A DNA stretch of 64,000 nucleotides from Magnaporthiopsis rhizophila (taxonomy: Eukaryota; Ascomycota; Sordariomycetes; Magnaporthales; Magnaporthaceae), in NCBI GenBank assembly GCA_003049465.1, contig PYSS01000064.1:1-64000 (forward strand), in the 5' to 3' direction. A program made the position numbers and the translations under genes. This document shows positions 53,178 through 63,560 of the stretch, piece after piece. The notes under the pieces are model-generated. The model was not told the DNA's origin, did not search any database, and was given only the letters and a program-made list of their open reading frames with translations. Position 1 is the stretch's first letter, and each line of letters begins with the position of its first letter.

Positions 53178-53441
53178 TTAACCCAATATAACCATACATT
53201 TTAAAAAAACGATTTCCTGTATATGCCATGTATATTTTTCGGGCTTAATTAAAAACTTTGCATTTTGCAATTTTTGCAGGATTTTATATATATGCTTCTT
53301 GTATTTTTTTAGCATTTTTGAAAAAATTAGGATATTATTCAGATAGGTAAATATATAAACGTTTAGGCACTTTTGTAATATGTGGTTAATTATTTGCTGG
53401 AATATAACTGGTATATTAATAAGCCTAAAAATTATCACCAA
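53178..53441 (-). pseudogene. E2 reverse transcriptase core remnant
   Basis: 87-codon open piece with LINIPVIFQQIINHILQKCL, YLNNILIFSKMLKKYKKHIY and LQKLQNAKFLIKPEKYTWHI, standard Ty3/Gypsy RT. The catalytic YLDD box reads YLNN, both Asp codons converted by G-to-A. Confidence 0.88.
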
Positions 53442-55989
53442 TAATTTATATATTTTTAACTGGGTTTAAAAGGCAATTTTTTATTCGTTTGCTTTTTTAA
53501 TTTTTAACAGGCTATATATTTTGCATAAATCTAAAACTGTAAATTATTTAATTTTGCCGAGCCTGTTTTGTAATTTATCGATAAAAAGCAAAAAATATCG
53601 GTTTTTTATTATAACCTTATTTAGCGAACGATAATTGATATATATCCGTTTTTTTTTATCTTTTTTGGAAATAAATAATATCCCGTGTTCCATAAAAAAA
53701 TCCGAAAATTGGATAATATTTTGTTTCAGGTTTTTTACAAATTATTTTTGCAATAGCTTTTGCTGTTTGGGGTTTAACCGGTATAATTTTTAATAGCTAA
53801 ATTATATTTCTGGTTTAAATTTGATTTTATAATCGAACAGTTTATATTTCAAAAGCCCTATTCCCAAACTTTTTTGTAATAATTTTCAATACTAATAATA
53901 CTTTTCAAAAATATTTTTTAAATATTAGCATATTTGTTTATTAAGCTAATTATAATTCTGGTTGCAATTTTTTATTGCTTTTATTTTTTGGTTATATTTT
54001 TTTTTATAACCTATTTTTTATTTTTGGGATTTTTTGTTATTAAGGCTAATATTACCTGATAAGTGCAAATCTATTAGTATAATTTATTAGGGTTAACTGC
54101 CAAATTTTGCTATTATTATAATAATCCTGTCTGGTTTTTATTTTTTATAATTCGGGATTTATAATTATTAGGCTTTTTTATTTTCCAATAATAACTTTCT
54201 TTATTAAATTTTTTCCGAAACCCAATTTATTAGGGGATTAAATTTTTTAAACCAGGGGAAACCCAAAATTAGGTTTTTTTCTTTTATATTTATAATATTT
54301 AGGATAATTTTGCAAATTTTCCCTGCAATTTTAAACCTAAATCGATTTATCTCCGAATTAATTATATTATTATTATAAATAATTAGTTTTTTTTTTACGG
54401 TTCCGAAATTATATAACTGTTATTTTTATTATATTAGTATATTATACTTTGTTATTATTCCTAATATAATATAATTTTTATTAAATCCGTAATTAATCAT
54501 TATTATTAATTATTATTCTTATTATTTAACTATTTTTTTGATATAAAATGGATAATTTATTATAATTTTTATTAGGATTTTTTTAATTTGTTTTTTTTTT
54601 ATCCATACCAAATCCTTATTCCGGTAAAATATTTTAATTTTTTGGCTTATACTGGTAATTGGGATAAAATTATCCAGTTTGCCAATTTTTGGCCTTTTTT
54701 TGGCGTGGTATTTGCATTTCGGTTTTTGGCAAATATAATATAGCAATAATCCTGCCACACATATTATAAAATAATAAGGTACTAAAATAAACACTGCTGT
54801 TTTTTTAATGCGGTTATGGGATATAATTTGCCATTTAAGCAGCTGTTATTCCTATTTTAGCAAGCCTCGAAATTTTTTGCCGTTTTTTATTAAGAACCAG
54901 TTATTTTTTAACTTTTTAGGCAAATATTTATTACAATTATAATATAAATATTTTGCCCAAAAAATCCCTGCATATTTTTTGCCGTTTATCGCTAAATTTT
55001 TATAATCCTTGCTAATTATATAATTTTGCTGGTATAAAAATGGATTATTTTTTTAATACTGTGCTTGGTATATATTTTTTCCGTAATAAATAATAGTTTG
55101 GTTATTTCGGCCCCAGTCCAGGCACCGATCGTTATTTTTTATTACGGGCACCCTGCAGTATAATTTGCAATTTTCAAATTTTTCCGGATTATTAGGCTAT
55201 ATCTCGAATAATAAATATACCGGTATTTTATAAATATAAGTATAAATTTTTTGGTAAAATACTTTATCCTTATCGTTAACCGTAATATATATTTCTTTTT
55301 CACCCATTATTTTCGTACTTTGCTTTTTGTATTTTTTGGGTTTTTTTTTGCAAATGCCCAAAATTCGCCCAGCTTAAAACCCTTATTATCCGGTCCTTTG
55401 GTTAAATATATTTAGTTAAGCGGTTTTTGGTCGAAATTTTTTTCCCTATTCCTAACCAATATATCTAACACTTCGTTTTAGGTTAATAAGCCCCTAAATA
55501 CTGCTAAAACTTGCTAAAAAGTGCATTATTCCTTTTATAAAACTTTAAAATTATTACCAAGGATAGTTTTTTATATTTCCTATTTTTTTAATTTTTCGAG
55601 TTCGGTTATTATAAATATCCTATCCAATCCGTCGATTTATTGAATAATAGCCAAATATTATTAAAAGTACTAACCTAACCCGTTTTTATCTAATTTATGC
55701 ATAAAATATTTATTATTAAAGCAATAAATTTAGCTAAATAAAGCTTTTAAATATAAGGTTTTTTCCTGGTCCGTACATCGGATAATTATAAGCTGTTTTT
55801 AGGGATAATCCTTTTTGATATATTTTTATTATCCGTATTTAAAATATCCTTTATTTTTAACATTTTGCTATTTAATATACTTCTGTTTTTTATATTGCTT
55901 TTTTTATTGCTAGGGGTATATAACCCTTATAAATAAATCCATAAATCCCAAATGCATTTTATACGCAATAAATTATTATTATTTGGCTT

Positions 55990-56600
55990 TTTTCTGGTTT
56001 ACTTTATTATTTTATTATACTGGTTGGGATTATTAAACCTTTTTTTCCAGGCGTTTTTTATATAATTTATCGCTAATATAAACGGCTTTTATAATATAAT
56101 TAACAAAATCCTTGGGCCTTTTTTTTTGGCCAATTTATCCTTTATATTATTCTTTAATCCCTGGTAAAACTAAAATATTTTGGTATTTTCCGTCCAGTTA
56201 AGTTTATTAACAAATTGCTGGAATTTGGCAGTATAAATAAATATTGGGCTTTTTTGGCGCAACTAAAATAATTTTCTCTCGGTTACCCGTTTTTTATCCA
56301 CCTATCCGAACACTTTGGCAATTTTTTCGCCGAACTTTTCAAAATTTGCAAAAATCAGTTTAGTAAATTTATTCGATTTATTATTTTCTTTAAAATAATC
56401 AGCCCATATAGGTTTGAACCAGTTTTTAATTTTACCGTTAAAGCAAATAGCAGCATAAACCATTTTTTAATAATTATTTTAGAAACTATCCTGATAAAAT
56501 TTGAAATAATTTTTATATTCCGTAAAAAAAGTTTTAAATTTACCTTTTTTTTTGTTATATTTGTCTGGGGTGGGGAATTTGTAAATAAAAATGATTTTGG
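55990..56600 (-). pseudogene. E2 gag remnant
   Basis: Minus-strand pieces AICFNGKIKNWFKPIWADYF, TKLIFANFEKFGEKIAKVFG and KFQQFVNKLNWTENTKIF are Gag-like and in the correct place behind the 5' LTR. Interrupted by stops. Confidence 0.7.
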
Positions 56601-56766
56601 GTTATTTTTTAAATTTTTCGAACTTTTCGATAAAGGTTTTTAAAGCTAAAACAAAATTATTATAATCTGTGCTATCGATAATAATAATCTCGATTTTTTT
56701 AACTACGATTGCTATAATTATTATTACTTATTACCTCCGGTAAGTGCTAAACAGGATTAATTAAAA

Positions 56767-57232
56767 TGTTACAATTACAAGCTTTTATTTTTAGGATAAG
56801 GCATTTAAAGGCGGTGTTAAATAATATTGGGTTGCAAAATTGTTTTGTATAAGGTTTGGGGTTTTAATAAAATAATTATTTGTTATTGCTTGCCCAAAAG
56901 GGTGCTTTGAAGCTAATTTAGATTAATTAATACCAAAGTTTTAATTAAGGTTTAATTAATACAGTAAAAGATCCCTTTTTATATATACCCAAAATTTCCT
57001 TATTATATCCGTGCTATATTTGTTATGTTTATAACAAACATATTATTGTGCTATATTTGTTATGTTTGTAGCAAATATATCACCTGTGCTTAGGTAAGTG
57101 CCTAATTACGTGATTTCCTGTGCCAGGTTGGCCTTAGTTATTCGGCCCTTGGCCTTTATGACTGCGGGGTAAGGGCGTTCCGCTGGGGTTTAGCCCTAGC
57201 CCCTCTGTCCCCTGCCTGCTGTGGTCGTAACA
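56767..57232 (-). repeat. E2 5' LTR
   Basis: On the plus strand TGTTACAATTACAAG to GTGGTCGTAACA. The outer 170 bases (57060-57232) are almost undamaged. The centre has inverted TTTGTTATGTTT/AACAAACATA blocks also in the other E2 LTR but not in E1. Confidence 0.9.
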
Positions 57233-58960
57233 TTAGGGCCGAAATAATCAAACCGTTATTTATTATAAAAAAAATATACACCAAGCATAGTATTAAAAAA
57301 ATAATCCATTTTTATACCAGCAAAATTATATAATTAATAAGGATTATAAAAATTTGGCAATAAATAGCCCAAGGTATGCAAAAATTTTTTGGGCAAAATG
57401 CCTGTACCATATTTACAGTAATCATCTGCCTAAAAAGCTGAAAAACAACTGGTTCCTAATAAAAAATAGCAAAAAGCCTCGAGGCCTGCCAAAACAGAAA
57501 TAACAGCTGCTTAAATAACAAATTATATTACAAAACCATATCGAAAAAATAACAATATTCGCCCTAATACCCTATTATTTTATAATATATATAATAGGAT
57601 TATTGCCGCATTATATTTGCAAAAAGCCAAAATACAAATTTTATGCCAAAAAAAAAGCCAAAAACTGGCAAACGGGACAATTTTACCCCGGTTACCAGTA
57701 TAAGCCAAAAAATTAGGGTATCTAACCAAAATAAAGGCCCGGTATGGATAAAAAAAACGAACCAAAAAAACCCTAACAAAAACCACAGCAAATTATCCAT
57801 TTTATATCAGAAAAATAATTAAATAATAAAAATAACAATTAATAATAATAATTAATTATAAATTTAACAAAAATTATATTATATTAAAAACAGTAGCAAA
57901 ATATAATATACCAATATATCAAAAATAATAGCTATATAATTTTGGAACCGTGAAAAAAAAAACTAATTATTTATAATAATAAAATAATCGATTCGGAAAT
58001 AAATTAATTCAGGTTCGAAATTTCGGGGAAAATTTGCAAAGTTATCCTAAATATTATAAATATAAAAAAAAATCCAATCCTGGGTTTCCCTTAATTCAAA
58101 AAGTTTAATCCCCTAATAAATTAGGTTTCGGAAAAAATCTAATAAAAAAAATCACTATCGGAAAACAAAAAAGCCTAATAGCCACAAACCCCGAACTATA
58201 AAAAATAAAAATTAAACAAAATTATTATAATAATAGCAAAATTTGGCAATTAATCCTGGCAAATTATACCGATAAATTTATACCTATCAGGCAATATTAG
58301 CTTTAATAACAAAAATTCCCAAAAATAAAAAACAAATTATAAAAAAAAACACAACCAAAATTATAACCTAAAAAAAAGCACAACCAAGGTTAATAACCAA
58401 AAAATAAAAATAACAAAGGATCACAACCAAAATTATAATTAACCTAACAAATAAGCATATTAATACCTAAAAAATATTCCTAAAAAATACCATCGGTACT
58501 GGACTCTGTTCCAGAAAAATTTGGAAATAGGGCTTCCGAAACACGAACTATTCAATTATAAAATTAAACTTAAACCGGAAATATAATTCAGCTATCAAAA
58601 ATTGTACCGGTTAAACCCCAAATAATAAAAACTATTACGAAAATAATTTGCGAAAAACTTAAAACAAGGCATTATCTAACTTTTAAATTCCTTTATAGGA
58701 TACAAAATATTATTTGTTCCCAAAAAAAACAGAAAAAAACAAATATATATCGATTATTACCTGCTAAATAAAATTATAATAAAAAATCGGCACCTTTTAC
58801 TTTTTATTAATAAATTATAAAACAAATTCGGCAAAGCCAAATGGTTTATAACTTTGGATTTATGCAAAATATACAGTTTATTAAAAATTAAAAAAAAATT
58901 AAATAAAAAACCGCTTTCCGAACCCGGCTAGAAATATATAAATTATTAATAATAATTTTT

Positions 58961-59166
58961 GGGCTTATTAATGTACCAGCCACATTTTAGCAAATAATTA
59001 ACCACGTATTGCAAAAATGCCTAAATATTTGTGCATTTGCCTATTTAAATAATATTTTAATTTTTTCAAAAATGCTAAAAAAATATAAAAAATATATATA
59101 TAAGGTTTTGCAAAAATTGCAAAACGCAAAATTTCTAATTAAACCCGAAAAATGCGTATGGCACAT
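58961..59166 (+). pseudogene. E1 reverse transcriptase core remnant
   Basis: GLINVPATF-stop-QIINHVLQKCL, FAYLNNILIFSKMLKKYKKY, LQKLQNAKFLIKPEKCVWHI. As in E2, YLDD has become YLNN. One TAG replaces a Gln codon. Confidence 0.85.
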
Positions 59167-60239
59167 ATAAAAATTAATTTTCCTAAAATATATAATTATA
59201 CCGGATCAAATACAAATAAAACCAAAAAAGGTGCAAATAATAAAAAAATAGCCCAAATTAACTAATATTAAAAAAATACAAAATTTTTTGGGTTTTTTAA
59301 ATTTTTATTAGCGGTTTATCCAAAATTTTAACAAAATAGCACTTTTATTTATAAATTTTACCAAAAATAATACCTAATTTTATTAAAAAAACACAAAAAT
59401 AAATTTTTTTTAACCTGCTAAAAAAAATTATAATATAAAAACCAGTATTAATTTTACCAAACCTAAATAAACCTTTTAAAATTAAAACTAATATATCGGA
59501 TTTTGCAATTAGGATTTAATTTAACCAATAAAATAATAATAAAAAACTGTATCCTTGTATTTTTTTATTATATAAATTTAATAAACCAAAATTAAATTAT
59601 CCAATTTATAACAAAAAACTTATAATTATTATTTAAGTATTAAAAAAATAAAAAATATATTTGTGCTAAATAAACCATTAAATTATAATTTATATAAATT
59701 ATAAAAATCTGGCACATTTTACCACCTGCCAAACGCTAAACAAATAACAAATCCGGTAAAATTAATTTTTCCAGAATTATAATTTTAGGATCAAATACAA
59801 AAAAAAATCGGAAAACAGGCAAACAAATGCCTTAAACTGTTAACCGGATTATAAAAACAAAATACCGCCAAAAATATACACTATTTTAGCACAAAAACCA
59901 AACAAATTTTTGGTTCCGGCATAATAAATATTAACAAAAACTATACCCCAAAAAAAATAAATTTCGGAAAAAAATTAACAAATTTATAACCGGTTAATAT
60001 ACAAACACCAAAAAATTGCAAAAATCTGGAAAAAATTTTAATAGTATTACAAATTTACAAAAACCCGCACCGAAATATAAAAAGCAATTAAAAATTATAA
60101 AAGCTGCACAAAAAATAAAATAAATAAATACAAACCTTATAAATTATTCCAGCCTTTATTAATATTTAATAAAATATAGCAAAAAATTATAACAAATTTT
60201 GTTATATGGTTATCTAAATTAAAAAAACCCTTTACAAAT

Positions 60240-60320
60240 ATCCAATATAATAATATTACAATAATAATCGACCGATTTACCAAATATACTATATATTTAT
60301 TGTTTAAAAAAAATGCAAAA
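60240..60320 (+). pseudogene. E1 integrase core remnant
   Basis: TIIIDRFTKYTIYLLFKKNA with the catalytic Asp retained; homologous to the E2 piece at 52080-52145. Confidence 0.7.
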
Positions 60321-61054
60321 ACCATAAAACTAATTTATATTTTTATTTAAAATATAATTGCAAAACACAAAATATTAAAATATATAATTACGGACCGAAA
60401 CAAACTGTTTAACAGCAAATTTTAAAAATAGCTTATAGCCAGTTTAAATACAAAATACGCCTTTTTTATAACTTATTATCCTCAAACAGATAAATAAACA
60501 AAACAAATAAACCAAACTATAAAATAATATTTATATTATTTTATTAATTATAAATAAAATAATTGGGTACAATTATTTCCTATAGTATAAGTTGTATATA
60601 ACAGTTTAATGCACAAAAATATAAGAATTATACCGTTTTATACAAATTATAGATTTATACCTACGGTATACAAAAAACCCAGGGCAAAACCATATGCCTT
60701 AATAACAAAAATACAGGTAAAAAAATTTACCAAACTATACAAAAATTTCCAAACAAAATTAAAAAAACTGCAATACCGCATATTTAAATAAGCCAATAAA
60801 AAAAAATTCGAAAAACCAACCTTTAAAAAAAAAATAACATTTATTTTTTTCAATATAATATTAAAATAAAATAACCAAATAATAAGCTAAATTATAAAAA
60901 ATTGGAACCGTTTAAAATCCTAAAAAAAATTTAATATCAATTATAAATTTTAATTATTACCAACCATAAAAAATTATCCGGTTTTTTATATTAATTTGTT
61001 TAAACCAGTATTACCAGGGTTTAAAAATAACAAATTAATAAAAATTAACCCAAA

Positions 61055-61200
61055 ATAAAAGTACAAAATCGAAAAAATTTTAAACAAAAATATTATCGAT
61101 AAAACCAAATATTATTTAATTAAATAAGCAAAGTATAAAATTGAAAAAAAGCATTTAAAAAAAAGGAACAAACCTAAAAAATATACCAAAAATTTTTAAA
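61055..61200 (+). pseudogene. E1 chromodomain remnant
   Basis: KYKIEKILNKNIIDKTKYYL then IK-stop-AKYKIEKKHLKK; the stop again replaces the chromodomain Trp. Confidence 0.7.
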
Positions 61201-61293
61201 AAGTACCGGCGGAAAGCCCTTGGAAAAAAATTAATATTAATACCAAAATTCGGATTTTGGCTTAAAATACCCATATCAAAATAATTTACCTGA

Positions 61294-61560
61294 TTAAAAT
61301 AAGGCTAACAAATCAGGATTAACCCCATAATCGGCCCAGCTCGGAAATAATAAAAGAAAATCGGGAACCAGCAAATTTAAAAATATAATAAAGGTTTGCG
61401 CGGCCATTTTTTCGGCTTTTTTTCGCTTCACCCGCTTTAATTCCTTAATATTATCCAAATTATAACAAACTATCCGGGCGTACTTTTTGCACCAAAATTT
61501 TTCTTATTTTCGCAAACGCTTTTGTTTATTTTTAAAATAACAGATTTTATCGGAAACAAA
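61294..61560 (-). pseudogene. Opposite-strand ORF in the 3' region of E1 (homologue of the E2 one)
   Basis: Minus-strand frame with KRLRK-stop-EKFWCKKYARIV, NIKELKRVKRKKAEKMAAQ and LLVPDFLLLFPSWADYGVNP, DLLALF then stop at 61296-61294. It ends at the same codon as the E2 copy and keeps the same motif order, so it is inherited rather than chance. The N-terminal part is too damaged to follow. Confidence 0.6.
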
Positions 61561-61954
61561 ATCCATTTTATTTTAAAATTTGGAAAACTGGAAAATAATA
61601 TAAAAAAGCTGGACCCGAAAAAGGCCCGAAATATTACAATTTACTCAATTAAAATAAATGTATTCCAGGCACCGAGAAAAGTTGGAAAAGAACGCATAGC
61701 AAATAAAAATGCCACAAAATTCACAGTTAAAACAAAAAAGTATCTTAACGCCCGATAAAAAAAATAATTCAAAAATATCGGTATAATAAACTATAAAGGA
61801 CCGTACAAAAAAAGATTTTTATTTTTGCACCCGACCCGATATTTTGTTAAAATAAAAAGGGAAATGGTAAGGTAAAAAAAAAAATTTACCAATTAAACAA
61901 AAACGGGAATAGCAGGTTTTGGCCAAAAAAATTTGGCTTAGGAAAAAAACCTAA

Positions 61955-62418
61955 TATTATAACCATAGCAGGCAAAAAATAAAAAAACTGGGGCTAACCC
62001 CCAGCAGGATACTTTTACCCCGCAATTATAAAGGTTAAAGGCCGAATAATTAAAGCCAAACTAATATAAAGAATTATATAATTATAGGGTAATACGTTAC
62101 ATTATAAAAGTATTAAAAATATTGCTTAATATTTTCGATATTTAGAAAAACGAATATATTATTAATATTACTAAATACTGTATAAAAGTTAAGCAAGTAT
62201 AAAAAGGAAGGATTTTTTACTGTATTAAATAATTTTTAATTAAAGCTTTGGTATTAATTAACCTAAATTAGTTTTAAGGTACCCCTTTGGGTAAGCAATA
62301 ATGGACAACTGTTCTACCAGACCCCAAACCTCGTTACAAGGCAACCTTGCAATCCAATATTGCTTAACACCGCCTTTAGGTGCCCTACCCTAGGAGCAGA
62401 AGGCCTGTGATTGTAACA
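61955..62418 (+). repeat. E1 3' LTR
   Basis: TATTATAACC (damaged TGTTAC) to GTGATTGTAACA. Here the last 140 bases are nearly undamaged and the first part is damaged, the mirror of the 5' LTR. Confidence 0.9.
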
Positions 62419-62423
62419 GTATC

Positions 62424-63333
62424 GGGTTGTTAAGCGGGCGGTATAAATAGGTGCGTTATTATGCATAAAAAGGGTATTAAAATTAAGTAAAATAGGTAGG
62501 TATTTTTCGAGTATTTTCACGTATCGTCGCGCGGTAACGCCTTTTTGTTATGCCTTTGGGTTTCCGTTTAAAAGCACAAGGTTGGATTTTAGTCCGTACC
62601 GGATAACCGCCCAAAATATTTTTTTAACCCCGGAAGGTATAATATATAGCTGGATGTATTTTTTATTTGTTAGCCGGTTTTTTGTTATGCTTATTAATAA
62701 AATTATTCCCAATTCAGGGGTAAGGGGTATTTTTATTTGCCAAACGCTATACCCACCACTTTCGCCCGCTTTTTCCACGTTCGATAATGCTTTCGTTTAT
62801 GAAAAAAACTTGTTTCTAATAAGGGAGTAACTTTTTGCGCATCTCCCGAGCCCAATTATATTATTGTGCGGCCGCTGTTTCGCTCAAAAAAGGCCTTGTT
62901 ATAAAAAGGTGGTGTTTTATGCCCTATTTAATCATGTACCTCATTATAATAATCGCAGAAACAAAAGGATAGCAATCCCGGCGGATCTGTGCAATCTGAG
63001 CGAAAGGGTTAACGGTAACGAGCCTTAATATCCGCCGTTTATCCCTATCAGAAAGGGCGGAGGGTCGTCCTCGGCCGGGCCTTAATATCCCCCAATCTTG
63101 GAGGTCGAACCTCCGAACAACGCCATAAACATGGGCTGGATTAACGCCCTCTGCAGCCGCAATCTCTTTAGCTTTTTGGCCCAATTGATATCGGGCCCAA
63201 ATACGGTTTTTCCGGCGAGGCGTAAAATGTATTCCTTTTGGTTTGTGAACAGTTGCGCGACGTTGTCTGGCTATTTTTGTTAGGGGGGTTGTCGGATCCG
63301 TGGTGGTGAAAGAAATTAAATTGCGGGGGCGGG
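62424..63333 (-). pseudogene. Mariner transposase, N-terminal and central part
   Basis: Reads MPRPRNLISFTTTD from a GTG at the start position, then the helix-turn-helix AKEIAAAEGVNPAHVYGVVR and RPSALSDRDKRRILRL. Central pieces follow with damage (SGVKKIFWAVIRYGLK; LVLLNGNPKA), ending FMHNNAPIYTARLTTRY at the insertion. The catalytic Asp of the DNAP motif has become Asn (HNNAP), a G-to-A change. Broken by stops and by E1. Confidence 0.85.
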
Positions 63334-63366
63334 GCACGGATTTGCGTTTTTTTTGTGGGTTTACTA

Positions 63367-63560
63367 TAAATTAACATACCTCTGTTTTTTCGTGCCCGTA
63401 ACGATCGTTGCGGTTTGTTTAGCCACCGTCCCCACGCCAACCAAACTCCCTCGCGCTCGCCTGGCGCTCAGGCTTCTGTACGGTTCTCTCTCTCAGCTTG
63501 CCAGTGCTCAGTAGCACTTCCGCGCGTAGTTCTCGCATCCTGCAGCACCCTCACGGCATA
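63367..63560. other. Right flank of the transposon nest and dynamin gene leader
   Basis: Starts with the mariner TA duplicate; holds the 16-base inverted motif GTAACGATCGTTGCGG (63398-63413), then GC-rich leader sequence with a CT-rich patch (63475-63495). The gene begins only about 195 bases from the transposon edge. Confidence 0.6.

Larger units (their letters stand above)
49973..57232 (-). mobile_element. Retroelement E2: Ty3/Gypsy chromovirus, minus orientation, inserted in E1
   Basis: LTRs 56767-57232 (5') and 49973-50439 (3'), flanked by a perfect 5-base duplication TTAGG (49968-49972, 57233-57237). Deleting E2 and one TTAGG rejoins E1 so that it aligns with E2's own copy of the site near 55105-55145 (GCCTGGA... 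GGCCGAAATAA). Order on the minus strand: gag, protease/RT, RNase H, integrase, chromodomain, then an opposite-strand ORF before the 3' LTR. Length 7260 bases. Inactive by RIP-type stops. Confidence 0.92.
48109..62418 (+). mobile_element. Retroelement E1: Ty3/Gypsy chromovirus, plus orientation, RIP-damaged and split by E2
   Basis: LTRs 48109-48572 and 61955-62418 (both 464 bases) flanked by GTATT and GTATC, one 5-base duplication with a C-to-T change. The interior starts TTTTAATTGATCCTG and ends in a purine-rich tract (GGAAAAAAACCTAA) before the 3' LTR. Gag traces at about 48800-49330, reverse transcriptase 58961-59166, integrase about 60240-60320, chromodomain about 61060-61180. Without E2 it is about 7.0 kb. 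Dense TAA/TAG codons make it inactive. Confidence 0.9.
47666..63366 (-). mobile_element. Tc1/mariner transposon interrupted by retroelement E1
   Basis: Terminal inverted repeats: left CAGTGGGGCCACAAAAAAAA (47666 on), right its inverse with C-to-T changes (TAGTAAACCCACAAAAAAAA on the minus strand from 63366), each next to a TA target dinucleotide (47664-47665, 63367-63368). Transposase reads on the minus strand from about 63333 and resumes after the insertion at 48108. Without the insertion it is about 1.4 kb, normal for the superfamily. Confidence 0.88.

Noticed and set aside
57580..57800. Overlapping minus-strand frames of 66-68 codons in the E1 interior
   Set aside because: Chance open frames in AT-rich damaged DNA; no match to the element's coding order.
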